A stretch of 64,000 nt of DNA from assembly GCF_015776785.2 (NCBI RefSeq), contig NZ_LFMD02000005.1, positions 129,600-193,599 on the forward strand, given 5' to 3'. Source of the stretch: Kitasatospora sp. SUK 42. Its GTDB lineage: Bacteria; Actinomycetota; Actinomycetes; Streptomycetales; Streptomycetaceae. Made by a program: the position numbers and the translations under genes. Below are positions 8,319-16,280 of this stretch, one piece after another; the first letter of the stretch is position 1; the number at the start of each line of letters is the position of its first letter. Under the pieces are notes generated by a model that was not told the origin of the DNA, ran no database searches, and saw only the letters and a list, made by a program, of their open reading frames with translations.

Positions 8319-8828
8319 CTACGGGGTCTTCAGGGCCTTCGCCATGACCAGCTCCCGGCGTAGGCCGTCGGCCATCAGGTCGCCGGGCTCGTCGGTGTCG
8401 GCGAAGCCGTTGCGGCGGTAGAGGGCGAGGGCGGCGGGGTTGTCCGGGGCGACCGCCAGCTTGAGGGTGGTGCGGCCCTGGTCGGTGGCCCAGTGGGCGA
8501 TCTCGGTGATCAGCCGGTCCGCCACGCCCTTGCCGCGGGCCTGCGGGCCGACCCACATCGAGATCAGCTCGGCGGCGGCCGCGTCCGCCTCGACGGGTAC
8601 GCCGCTGGCCATCCCGACCGGGCGGCCGGCCAGCAGGGCGACGAGGTCGAGGGCGCCGGGCAGGTCGAGCCGGGAGCGCCAGCGGGCCTCCTCGGCGTCC
8701 TGCCAGTCGGCCAGGGTCGAGCCGAAGGCGTACGGCGCCTCGGCCAGGGCGGCCAGGCGCAGCTCGCGCCAGAGCGGCCAGTCGTCGGGGCTCACCCGGC
8801 GCAGTTCCAGTTCGTCCAGTTCAGGCAT
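8319..8828 (-). CDS. GNAT-family N-acetyltransferase
   Basis: A 169-residue cytoplasmic acetyl-CoA-dependent acyltransferase. The acetyl-CoA loop is visible as VGPQARGKGVADRLI (the R/Q-x-x-G-x-G/A type), preceded by the beta-strand LISMWV and followed by LKLAVAPDNPAALALYRRNGF, the classic GNAT C-terminal motif. ATG 8828 begins MPELDELELRRV; a CAGGGT -10 box 7 nt upstream suggests a leaderless message. The acceptor substrate is unknown. Confidence 0.88.
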   Translation of the reverse strand: MPELDELELRRVSPDDWPLWRELRLAALAEAPYAFGSTLADWQDAEEARWRSRLDLPGALDLVALLAGRPVGMASGVPVEADAAAAELISMWVGPQARGKGVADRLITEIAHWATDQGRTTLKLAVAPDNPAALALYRRNGFADTDEPGDLMADGLRRELVMAKALKTP

Positions 8829-8835
8829 GGTGTGG

Positions 8836-8841
8836 ACCCTG
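8836..8841 (-). promoter_or_regulatory. -10 box (CAGGGT) of leaderless GNAT gene
   Basis: CAGGGT on the minus strand ends 7 nt before ATG 8828, with no Shine-Dalgarno in between. The predicted start of transcription coincides with the start codon. Confidence 0.45.
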
Positions 8842-8889
8842 CCGTACGGCGCCGGGCGGGGCAAGCCGATTTCGGCCCGGGGGTAGCGC

Positions 8890-8920
8890 GCCGCCCCGCC
8901 CGGTGTGCGGGCGGGGCGGC
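8890..8920 (-). terminator. Hairpin terminator after MFS gene
   Basis: A perfect 13-bp GC stem (GCCGCCCCGCCCG and its complement) with a 5-nt loop lies 17 bp after the stop of the MFS gene ending at 8937. There is no U-tract, as is usual in actinomycetes. Confidence 0.6.
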
Positions 8921-8936
8921 GGGGGCCGACCGGTCG

Positions 8937-10205
8937 TCAGAGCGCGGAGGACCCGGCGAGGGCCGGCTCGGCGGCGGGGGCGGTGCGGCGGGAGGAGAAG
9001 GCGATCACGGCGAGGCTGGCGAGCGCGAGGGCGGTGACCACCGAGAGCATCACGGTGTAGGAGGCCAGCGAGGAGAGCGCCGCGAGCAGGGCGGGCAGCA
9101 GGAAGCCCGAGTAGCAGAGGGCGTAGTAGACGCCGGTGATGCCGGCCAGGTCGTCCGGGGTGACGATGCGCTGGATCTCCAGCAGGCCGGAGACGACGCC
9201 GATCCCGTACGCGGCGCCGAGGAAGACGGCACCGCCGAGGCCGAGGAGCGGTGAGCGGAGCGCCGCGTCGCCGGCGCAGACGGCCATCCCGCAGGCCATC
9301 AGGACCATCGAGACGAGGATGCCGCGCGCCGAGTCCAGGGAGTCGAGCCGCTTGGCGAAGGGCTGGACCAGCGCGCCGGTGCCGAGGGTGAGGACGGTCA
9401 GCAGGGTGGCGTAGGCGAGCGACCAGTGGCCGAGCCGGTCACCGACCAGCTGCGGGGTCACCGCGTAGGCGACGCCGGCCGAGCCGAACACCCAGGGGGC
9501 CATCGGCAGGACCACCCGCAGGAAGCGGCGGTGCCCGGCGGCGGGGACCTTGAGGTCGGCCCACAGGCTCCCGACCGCGCCCGAGCGGGCCCGCGACTCC
9601 ACCGCCTTCGGCAGCAGGAACAGCACGGGTACGGTGACCAGCAGGTGGGCGAGGTACGGGGTGACCATCGGCCAGGGGCCCCACTGGGCGAGCGCGCCGG
9701 CCACCCCGGCGCCGAGGCCGAAGCCGAGGGTGAGGGCGAGGGAGGCCCGCCGGGCGCCCGCGCCCGGGTCGGCGGCCGGGTCGTGCGGGGCCTGGGAGAG
9801 CTCCTTGACCCAGCTGGTGCCGACCGCCATCGCGATGCCGACGGCTATGCCGGTGAGGAACCGCCCGGCGTAGATGGGGAGTTCGCCGGTGACGCCGCCG
9901 CACAGCACGCCGCTGGCGGCGAGCGAGGCGACGACCGCGCCGATCATCAGCGGGCGGCGCCCGTAGCGGTCCGAGGCCGCCCCGCCGACCAGCAGCCCGG
10001 GGACCAGCCCGAGCACGTAGGCCCCCAGGAAGGCGTCGACGGTGACCTCGGAGTAGCCGCCGAGGTGGCGGTACATCAGCAGCAGCGGGGTGAACTGGTT
10101 GCCGCCCCAGCCGCAGCAGAGCATGGCCAGGGCCGCGACCAGCCAGGGCCTCCCCCGGCCGGTGGGCGCGACGGGGCTGGCGGACGGCCGCCGGGTGGTG
10201 CTCAT
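8937..10205 (-). CDS. MFS transporter (12-helix)
   Basis: A 422-residue permease with about 12 hydrophobic helices. The loop 2-3 signature SDRYGRRPLMI at ~83-93 is intact, and the helix 4-5 region reads GRFLTGIAVGIAMAVG. The sequence is not of the DHA2 drug type; it looks more like a small-molecule or metabolite transporter. The start at 10205 is supported by AAGGAGC. It lies 81 bp downstream of the GntR regulator gene on the same strand, so that regulator probably controls it. The substrate is unknown. Confidence 0.88.
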   Translation of the reverse strand: MSTTRRPSASPVAPTGRGRPWLVAALAMLCCGWGGNQFTPLLLMYRHLGGYSEVTVDAFLGAYVLGLVPGLLVGGAASDRYGRRPLMIGAVVASLAASGVLCGGVTGELPIYAGRFLTGIAVGIAMAVGTSWVKELSQAPHDPAADPGAGARRASLALTLGFGLGAGVAGALAQWGPWPMVTPYLAHLLVTVPVLFLLPKAVESRARSGAVGSLWADLKVPAAGHRRFLRVVLPMAPWVFGSAGVAYAVTPQLVGDRLGHWSLAYATLLTVLTLGTGALVQPFAKRLDSLDSARGILVSMVLMACGMAVCAGDAALRSPLLGLGGAVFLGAAYGIGVVSGLLEIQRIVTPDDLAGITGVYYALCYSGFLLPALLAALSSLASYTVMLSVVTALALASLAVIAFSSRRTAPAAEPALAGSSAL

Positions 10206-10286
10206 GGTGGTGCTGCTCCTTGTCGGATGGTGGTCCCGGCGGTCCGTCGGGGGTGCACGCGGGTCGCCGCCCCGCGCCAGGGGGTG

Positions 10287-10928
10287 TCAGCGGTGCGCGT
10301 CCAGGTGGGTGCGCAGCGCCTCGGTGAAGCCGGCGGCGTCGCGGGCCGCGATGCGCTCGACCATCGCGGTGTGCTCCTCGACCAGCGTGGCCAGCCGCTC
10401 CGGCCGGAGCTGGAGCAGCTGCACGGCCATCCGCCGCTGGCGGTCGCGCAGCGTCTCGTAGAAGCGCTCGGCGAGCGCGTTGCCGGCGGCCGTCACGATG
10501 CCCCGGTGGAAGGCCTCGTCGGCGTCCGCGAAGGCGCCGACGTCGGCGCGGCGGGCGGGCTCGCGCTGGAGGTCGATCAGCTCGGACAGCTGCCGCAGCA
10601 GGTCGTCGAGCGGCTCGGCGCGGCGGGTGATCCGGCGCACGGCGGTGCTCTCCAGCGCCTCGCGCAGCTCCAGCACGTCCTCGGCCTCGCCCGGCCCCAC
10701 CGGCACCACGACGGCGCCGCGCTTGGGGAAGAGCTGGAGCAGGCCCTCCGCCTGGAGCCGCAGGAAGGCCTCCCGGACCGGGGTGCGGCTGAGTCCGGCG
10801 CGTTCGGCGATCTCGCCCTCGCTGATCAGCGTCCCGCCGGGGAGGCCGCCGCTGAGGATGAGGTCCTTGGCCAGTTCGTACGCGCGGTCCGCGGCCGGGA
10901 TGCGGGCGGGTGGCGGGGTGTCGGGCAT
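10287..10928 (-). CDS. GntR-family transcriptional regulator (FadR subfamily)
   Basis: A 213-residue repressor. The N-terminal winged helix contains ISEGEIAERAGLSRTPVREA (recognition helix), followed by LQAEGLLQLFPKRGAVV as the wing. The C-terminal all-helical ligand domain (FCD type) has ELREALESTAVRR and DEAFHRGIVTAAGN, with the Asp/His residues that bind metal in this fold. ATG 10928 is leaderless-type (TACGGT 6 nt upstream). A 26-bp palindrome at 10944-10969 overlaps its promoter. Likely targets are itself and the following MFS gene; the ligand may be an amino or carboxylic acid, given the neighbouring genes. Confidence 0.9.
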   Translation of the reverse strand: MPDTPPPARIPAADRAYELAKDLILSGGLPGGTLISEGEIAERAGLSRTPVREAFLRLQAEGLLQLFPKRGAVVVPVGPGEAEDVLELREALESTAVRRITRRAEPLDDLLRQLSELIDLQREPARRADVGAFADADEAFHRGIVTAAGNALAERFYETLRDRQRRMAVQLLQLRPERLATLVEEHTAMVERIAARDAAGFTEALRTHLDAHR

Positions 10929-10934
10929 GGAGCC

Positions 10935-10940
10935 ACCGTA
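10935..10940 (-). promoter_or_regulatory. -10 box (TACGGT) of leaderless gntR-type gene
   Basis: TACGGT on the minus strand ends 6 nt before ATG 10928. The candidate operator at 10944-10969 lies immediately upstream, where it would block polymerase. Confidence 0.5.
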
Positions 10941-10943
10941 GCA

Positions 10944-10969
10944 CCATAGATACAAGCTTGGATGCATGG
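10944..10969. promoter_or_regulatory. Candidate GntR operator (26-bp imperfect palindrome)
   Basis: The sequence fits the symmetric pattern CCATNNATNCAAGCTTGNATNNATGG, centred on AAGCTT, and covers the spacer/-35 zone of the gntR-type promoter. It is notably AT-richer than its surroundings. Autoregulation is inferred, not shown. Confidence 0.5.
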
Positions 10970-11170
10970 CTTCGGACGCGGTGGTCCACGCACGGGACAC
11001 CGGTCGTTCGTGAGCGTCGATGTCGGGAGCGTCGATTCCGGCGGCGCCGATGTCGGCGGCATCGAGCAGCATCGATTTCCGTACTGGTCAGCGCCGGAAG
11101 AATGCGCTTTCTCGCCCCCTCCCGCAGGGCCGAGGATGGGCGGGCCAGCCAGCCCTGCCGGGAGGAAGCC

Positions 11171-12520
11171 GTGTCCCCTCTGTCGCCAGCCCTGCCGCCC
11201 GTCGATCCGGGCCTGCTGCCGCTCACCGCCGAGTTCCGGCCCGAAGGGCTGGCCGTCGGCGGCGTCCCCCTGGAGGCGGTGGCCCGCGAGTACGGCACCC
11301 CGCTGTTCGTCTACGACGAGGAGCACCTGCGCCGCCGCTGCCGGGAGGCCGTCGCCGCCTTCGGCCGCGACAACGTCGCCTACGCCTCCAAGGCCTTCCT
11401 CTGCACCGCCATGGCCCGCCTCGCCGCCGAGGAGGGCCTGCTGCTGGACGTCGCCTCCGGCGGCGAGCTGCGCACCGCGCTGTACGCCGGGGTGGAGCCG
11501 GAGCGGATCGTGCTGCACGGCAACAACAAGGACGAGGCCGAGCTGCGCACCGCGATGACCGTGGGCCTGCGCCACATCGTGGTGGACAGCTTCGACGAGC
11601 TGGACCGGATCGAGCGGCTGCACCACACCGAGGGCCTGCCCCCGGCCCGGGTCCAGCTGCGGGTGGCCCCCGGCGTCGCGGCCGGCGCCCACCAGTCCAT
11701 CCAGACCGGCGGCCACGACTCCAAGTTCGGCTTCGGCCTGGCCGGCGGCGCCGCCGAGGCCGCGGTGCGCCGCGCCGCCGCCTCCCCCGCCGTACGGCTG
11801 GAGGGCGTGCACGCCCACGTCGGCTCGCAGGTGCTGGACCCGGCCGAACTGGCCGACGGCGCCGCCACCATGGCCCGCTTCGCGGTGGAGTCCGGGGTGC
11901 ACCGGCTGACCGTGGGCGGCGGCCTGGGCGTGGCCTACCTGAGCGGCCAGAGCGCGCCCTCCTTCGCCGTCTGGGCCGAGCGGGTGCGCGCGGCGGTGCG
12001 CGGCGCGGGCTGGACCGGCGAGGTGGGCGTCGAGCCCGGCCGCTCGATCGCCGCCCGGGCCGGGATGACCCTGTACCGGGTCGGCACCATCAAGCCGATC
12101 GAGGGCGTCCGCACCTACGTCAGTGTGGACGGCGGGATGAGCGACAACCTGCGCCCCGCCCTGTACGGCGCCCGCTACGAGGCCTTCCTGCCGCGCTGCC
12201 CCGAGGCGCCCCGGCCGCGGCGGGCCCGGCTGGTCGGCAAGCACTGCGAGAGCGGCGACGTGATCATCGACGACGCCGCGCTCCCGGCCGACCTCCGGGT
12301 CGGGGACCTGCTGGCCACCCCGGTCACCGGGGCCTACGGCTACGCGATGGCGTCCAACTACAACAAGCTGCCCCGGCCCGCCGTGGTCTTCGTCCGGGAC
12401 GGCCGGGCCCGCCTCGTGGTGCGCCGGGAGACCGAGCACGACCTGCTGCGGCTGGACGTGGCCGCCGACCGGGCCGACCAGGCCGAGCTGGTGGCTGCGC
12501 AGCCCGTACACACGGCCTAA
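11171..12520 (+). CDS. lysA: Diaminopimelate decarboxylase-type PLP enzyme
   Basis: A 449-residue fold-III PLP decarboxylase that would convert meso-diaminopimelate to L-lysine. The PLP lysine is in VAYASKAFLC (~76-85). Other family signatures are HGNNKDEAEL, SKFGFGL, HAHVGSQVLD, the phosphate-binding VEPGRSIAARAG, and the catalytic-cysteine segment GKHCESGD. The C-terminal active-site motif GAYGYAMASNYN is present. GTG 11171 follows a good GGGAGGAAG site. It is not next to hom/thrC, where the main streptomycete lysA usually sits, so it may be a second copy or may act on a related D-centred amino acid. The following LysR gene is probably its regulator. Confidence 0.85.
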   Translation: MSPLSPALPPVDPGLLPLTAEFRPEGLAVGGVPLEAVAREYGTPLFVYDEEHLRRRCREAVAAFGRDNVAYASKAFLCTAMARLAAEEGLLLDVASGGELRTALYAGVEPERIVLHGNNKDEAELRTAMTVGLRHIVVDSFDELDRIERLHHTEGLPPARVQLRVAPGVAAGAHQSIQTGGHDSKFGFGLAGGAAEAAVRRAAASPAVRLEGVHAHVGSQVLDPAELADGAATMARFAVESGVHRLTVGGGLGVAYLSGQSAPSFAVWAERVRAAVRGAGWTGEVGVEPGRSIAARAGMTLYRVGTIKPIEGVRTYVSVDGGMSDNLRPALYGARYEAFLPRCPEAPRPRRARLVGKHCESGDVIIDDAALPADLRVGDLLATPVTGAYGYAMASNYNKLPRPAVVFVRDGRARLVVRRETEHDLLRLDVAADRADQAELVAAQPVHTA

Positions 12521-12523
12521 CCT
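12518..12523 (+). promoter_or_regulatory. -10 box (TAACCT) of leaderless LysR gene
   Basis: TAACCT overlaps the lysA-type stop codon and ends 6 nt before ATG 12530, so the LysR gene can be transcribed separately and without a leader. Confidence 0.5.
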
Positions 12524-12529
12524 GGGCCG

Positions 12530-13456
12530 ATGCTGAACAGCGCCCGACTGCACGTCCTGCTGGAGATCGCCCGCCGCGGCACCATCGTGGCCGCGGCGCA
12601 GGCCCTGCACCTGAGCCCGTCCGCCATCTCGCACCAGCTCGCCCGCCTGGAGCAGGAGTTGGGTGTCGCGCTGGTGGAACGGGCTCCGCAGTCGTTGCGG
12701 CTGACGGCCGCGGGGGTGCGGCTGGCCGAGCACGCCCAGGCGATCGCCGATCTGATGGCCGTCGCCCAGGACGACCTGCGGGCGCACTCCGAGGGCGCGG
12801 CCGGTGTGCTGCGGATCGGCTTCTTCGCCTCCGCCGGGCTGGACCTGCTGCCCCGGGCGCTGGCGGCGTTCGCGGCCGGGCACCCGCAGGTGGAGCTGGA
12901 GCTCATCATGGGCCAGCCGCACGAGCTGCTGCCGGACCTGGAGGCCGGCCGGCTGGACGTGGCCGTGGTCTTCGAGCACCCGCTGGACCCGTGGTGCCGC
13001 CAGGCGGCGGTGGACGTACGGATGTTCTTCGAGGAGCCGCAGCTGGTCGTGGTGCCGCTGCGGCACCGGCTCGGGCGGCGTTCGGTGGTGCGGCTGGCCG
13101 AGCTGGAGGGCGAGAGCTGGATCGGCACGCACGGCGGCAGCACCGGCGAGCCGGTGCTCGAACGCGCCTGCGCGGCCGAGGGGTTCCGCCCCCGGGTGCG
13201 CTGCCGCAGCGACCACTACCAGGTCACCATCAACCTCGCGCGGGCCGGCATGGGCGTCGCGCTGATCCCGGCGCTCGGCCTGGCCGACAGCGCCGGGGTG
13301 CACGTCTGCCGGCTGGACCACCCCCAGCTGCACCGCCGGATCGGGGTGGCCACCCGCGCCACCAACCGCAACCCGGTGCTGCGCGCCTTCCTCGCCGAAC
13401 TGGCCTCCGCCGCGGGGGAGATCAGGTCCCTGCTCGACATGCAGTGGGCCGTCTGA
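12530..13456 (+). CDS. LysR-family transcriptional regulator
   Basis: A 308-residue regulator. The N-terminal winged helix carries AAAQALHLSPSAISHQLARLEQELG (residues ~24-48), the LysR recognition-helix signature. Residues ~90-295 form the periplasmic-binding-like effector domain, starting LRIGFFASAGLDLLP. The gene starts 10 nt after the decarboxylase-type gene on the same strand, and its own -10 box overlaps that stop. It may control the decarboxylase, as LysR does lysA in other bacteria, although there the two genes are divergent. The effector is unknown. Confidence 0.9.
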   Translation: MLNSARLHVLLEIARRGTIVAAAQALHLSPSAISHQLARLEQELGVALVERAPQSLRLTAAGVRLAEHAQAIADLMAVAQDDLRAHSEGAAGVLRIGFFASAGLDLLPRALAAFAAGHPQVELELIMGQPHELLPDLEAGRLDVAVVFEHPLDPWCRQAAVDVRMFFEEPQLVVVPLRHRLGRRSVVRLAELEGESWIGTHGGSTGEPVLERACAAEGFRPRVRCRSDHYQVTINLARAGMGVALIPALGLADSAGVHVCRLDHPQLHRRIGVATRATNRNPVLRAFLAELASAAGEIRSLLDMQWAV

Positions 13457-13553
13457 CCTCCCCTGCGGGCACCACCGCTCCGGGCCCTGTGCGGCGGGCC
13501 GCGGGTGTGCCATGCTGCACCCGCCAGCATCCGTCCGTTGATGGGAACGACCG

Positions 13554-13730
13554 ATGATCCGTCGGATATCCGCACTCCTGGTCGCCGCCGCAGCCGTCCT
13601 GTCCGTCGTGGCGACGGCGACGGCCTACGACCGGCACGCCTCGTCCTCCACCTCCGTCACGGCCGACGAGGAGACCGCCTCCACCGCGGGCGGGCACACC
13701 CAGAACCGCGTGGAGCCGACCGGCGCCTGA
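13554..13730 (+). CDS. Small secreted peptide (58 residues), unknown function
   Basis: A short gene with normal codon bias. ATG 13554 starts MIRRISALLVAAAAVLSVV, a basic n-region and a hydrophobic core of ~16 residues. It continues with ATATAYDRHA, which could hold a signal-peptidase site (ATA-YD or AYD). The mature part, about 30 residues, is rich in Ser, Thr, Glu and Gly and has no Cys. A CATGCT-like -10 lies ~40 nt upstream. It sits between the LysR gene and the convergent beta-lactamase-fold gene. No family is recognised; the evidence is signal-peptide shape plus third-position G/C. Confidence 0.55.
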   Translation: MIRRISALLVAAAAVLSVVATATAYDRHASSSTSVTADEETASTAGGHTQNRVEPTGA

Positions 13731-13764
13731 GGCGACCGGCCGGCCACGTCCCGGCCCTCCCGGT

Positions 13765-14613
13765 TCAGGCCGCCCGCTGGGCCCAGGCGGCGAGGGCGCG
13801 GCCGACGTCCCGGATGGCGTGCACGGCGGCCCGTTCGGTGCTGGGGCCCAGCGCCACGTCCCAGTGCGCGACCACCGCGTACGCCACCCGGCGGGCGCCC
13901 ACGATGACGCCCGCGTCGGCCCGTACACCGGTGTCCGTCCCGGTCTTGTTGGCCACCAGCAGGCGGCCGGGCAGCGGTTCGGGGAAGCCCGGCGCGTACG
14001 GGTCGTGGTCGATCAGCGCGGGCACCAGCCCGTGGTCGGTGTTGGCGCGCATCCAGTCGAGCAGCCGGGCCGAGGCGGCCGGGGAGGCCAGCTCGCCGCG
14101 GACGGCGAGGGCCACCAGGCGGGCGAGGTCCCGGGCGGTGCCGGTGGCGAAGACCGGCGGCACGCCGGGCCCGCGCTCGTCGCGCACCCGGTCGTGCAGG
14201 GTGAGGTGTTCCAGCCCGAGGCCGCGCGCGAGCCGAACGGTTGCCGGGAGGCCGACCAGCCGCAGCAGCGCGTTGGTGGCGGTGTTGTCGCTGACGGCGG
14301 CGGTCAGCCAGGCCAGGTCCTCGACCGTCCAGCCGGGCCGGCTGAGCCGGCCCAGCAGACCGGTGCCGCCGGTCACGTCCTCGGGCCGGACCTCCACCGG
14401 CCCGTCCGCCGCCAGTTCGCCGCTGTCCAGCCGCCGCGCGACCTCGGCCAGCAGCAGCAGCTTGGAGGCGCTGGCGACCGGCAGGACGACCGTGTCGTCC
14501 ACGCCGACCGCCTCTCCCCCGCCCCCGGCGTCCACGTCGACGGCGGCGACGGACAGGGTCAGCGGCAGCGCCGCCGAGCTGCGCGCGGCGGCGGCCACCT
14601 GGGCGAGGCTCAT
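13765..14613 (-). CDS. Class A beta-lactamase-fold serine hydrolase, no signal peptide
   Basis: A 282-residue serine hydrolase of the beta-lactamase/DD-peptidase fold. All three active-site elements are visible: S48-x-x-K51 (ASASK), S108-D-N110, and K223-T-G. The omega-loop Glu of true class A enzymes (E-x-x-x-N) is not obvious; DRVRDERGPG lies in that region. There is no signal peptide or lipobox, so it appears cytoplasmic, unlike resistance beta-lactamases. Its ATG overlaps the stop of the N-acyl-D-amino-acid deacylase (ATGA), making it the last gene of a five-gene operon. It more likely cleaves an imported D-amino-acid amide, peptide or lactam than protects against antibiotics. Confidence 0.82.
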   Translation of the reverse strand: MSLAQVAAAARSSAALPLTLSVAAVDVDAGGGGEAVGVDDTVVLPVASASKLLLLAEVARRLDSGELAADGPVEVRPEDVTGGTGLLGRLSRPGWTVEDLAWLTAAVSDNTATNALLRLVGLPATVRLARGLGLEHLTLHDRVRDERGPGVPPVFATGTARDLARLVALAVRGELASPAASARLLDWMRANTDHGLVPALIDHDPYAPGFPEPLPGRLLVANKTGTDTGVRADAGVIVGARRVAYAVVAHWDVALGPSTERAAVHAIRDVGRALAAWAQRAA

Positions 14614-16280
14614 CGGACCCGCACCACCTCTCCGGCCCGGGCGGAGGTCGGCCGGCCGTCGCGCACCGCGACCCGTCCGGCCACCAGGACGGTCTCCACG
14701 CCCACCGGCGGCAGCAGCGGCTGCTCGAAGGTCGCACCGTCGAGGACGGCCTCCGGGTCCAGCACCACCAGGTCCGCCACGGCGCCGTCGCGCAGCACGC
14801 CGCGCCCGTCGAGGCGGAAGCGCTCGGCGGGCAGCCCGGTCATCTTGTGCACCGCGAGCTCCAGCGGCAGCAGCCCCTCGCGGCGCCCGTAGTGGCCGAG
14901 CACCCGGGCGAAGCTGCCCGCCCAACGGGGGTGCGGGCGGCCGGGTTTGGGCACCCCGTCCGAGCCGATCATCGACAGCGGGCTGGCCAGCACCCGGCGG
15001 ACGTCGTCCTCGCGCATCGAGTGGCTGATGATGGTCACCTCGCCCTGCGAGTCCAGCAGCAGGTCGCAGACGTAGTCCACCGGGTCGGCGCCCCGTTCGG
15101 CGGCCAGGTCGGCGATCCGCCCGCCCTCGGCGGCGCGGCGGGCCGGGGCGGCGGCCACCGATATCAGGTCCCAGCCGCCGTTGCCGACGGTGTTCTCCCA
15201 GCCGTCCACGCCGTTCGCGATGTCCTCCCGGATCCGGTCGCGCACCTCGGGGCTGCGCAGCCGCTCCAGCAGGGCGGCCACCCCGCCCTCGCTGGTCCAC
15301 GGCGGCAGCATCGCGTGCAGCACGGTGCTGCCCGCCGTGTACGGGTAGACGTCGCAGAGCACGTCCACGCCCTCGGCGCGGGCCTGCTCCAGGCGCGGCA
15401 GGGTGCGCAGGGTGGCGCCCCAGGCGTACCGGCCGGCGGTCTTGTGGTGGGAGACCTGCAAGGGGGCGCCGGAGCGCACCGCGATCTCCAGGGCCTCCTC
15501 CAGTGCCTTCTCCACCTGGGACATCTCGTCGCGCAGGTGGGTCACGTACGGCTTGCCGTGGCGGGCGGCGACCTTCGCCAGGGCGACGATCTCCTCGGTG
15601 TCCGAGTAGACCCCGGGCGGGTAGATCAGCCCGGTGGACAGCCCGGCGGCGCCCTGGGTGAGCGCCCGGTCGAGCAGCTCGCACATGGCGGCCAGCTCCT
15701 CCGGGCGGGGCGGGCGGTCCTCGAAGCCCATCACCCCGGCCCGCAGCGTGCCGTGGCCGACCAGCGAGGCGAGGTGGTTGCGCCGCAGTTCGGGCCGCTG
15801 GCCGGCGGCGAACGCGTCGAAGTCCTCGGCGGGCGGCACCGGCCCGAGGCCGAAGGAGACCCGCAGGTGCTCGGCCAGCTCGGGCAGCCGCTCGGGCAGC
15901 GAGGGGAACAGGCTGCTGCCGCAGTTGCCGCCGATCTCGGTGGTGACGCCCTGGAGCAGCGGGGCCAGCCGCAGCTCGTCGAGGGCGTCGCCGTCGGTGT
16001 GGGTGCCGCCGCCGAGCGGTGCGGCGAGCGCGTCGGAGTGGGTGTGGACGTCGATGAAGCCGGGGGTGACGACCCGTCCGGTGACGTCCAGGGTCTCGGC
16101 CGCGGACACCGCGGCACCCGGGGGCAGCACGGTGACCCGGCCGTCGGAGACGGCGAGGTCGGCCGGCCGGGCGGCGGCCCCGGTGCCGTCGACCAGGGTG
16201 CCGCCGCGCAGCAGCAGGTCGATCCGGGGTCCGGTCGGGGTTGCGGTCACGGGCGGTCCCATCGTCACAGGCAGTCCCAT
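14610..16280 (-). CDS. N-acyl-D-amino-acid deacylase (D-aminoacylase, amidohydrolase superfamily)
   Basis: A 556-residue metal-dependent amidohydrolase that removes the acyl group from N-acyl-D-amino acids. The beta-strand 1 metal motif GFIDVHTHSD has H79 and H81. The metal-ligand cysteine sits in GGNCGSSLFPS, and further ligands are in VTHLRDEMSQ and QVSHHKTAGRYAWG. The catalytic Asp is in MIGSDGVPK. The start at 16280 overlaps the ATPase stop (ATGA). Being co-translated with an amino-acid-type importer suggests it works on compounds the importer brings in. It is slightly longer than typical 480-530-residue family members owing to a short N-terminal extension. Confidence 0.88.
   Translation of the reverse strand: MGLPVTMGPPVTATPTGPRIDLLLRGGTLVDGTGAAARPADLAVSDGRVTVLPPGAAVSAAETLDVTGRVVTPGFIDVHTHSDALAAPLGGGTHTDGDALDELRLAPLLQGVTTEIGGNCGSSLFPSLPERLPELAEHLRVSFGLGPVPPAEDFDAFAAGQRPELRRNHLASLVGHGTLRAGVMGFEDRPPRPEELAAMCELLDRALTQGAAGLSTGLIYPPGVYSDTEEIVALAKVAARHGKPYVTHLRDEMSQVEKALEEALEIAVRSGAPLQVSHHKTAGRYAWGATLRTLPRLEQARAEGVDVLCDVYPYTAGSTVLHAMLPPWTSEGGVAALLERLRSPEVRDRIREDIANGVDGWENTVGNGGWDLISVAAAPARRAAEGGRIADLAAERGADPVDYVCDLLLDSQGEVTIISHSMREDDVRRVLASPLSMIGSDGVPKPGRPHPRWAGSFARVLGHYGRREGLLPLELAVHKMTGLPAERFRLDGRGVLRDGAVADLVVLDPEAVLDGATFEQPLLPPVGVETVLVAGRVAVRDGRPTSARAGEVVRVR

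Noticed and set aside
13765..14613. Antibiotic-resistance beta-lactamase
   Set aside because: No export signal, no clear omega-loop Glu and placement at the end of an importer/deacylase operon argue against a resistance role.
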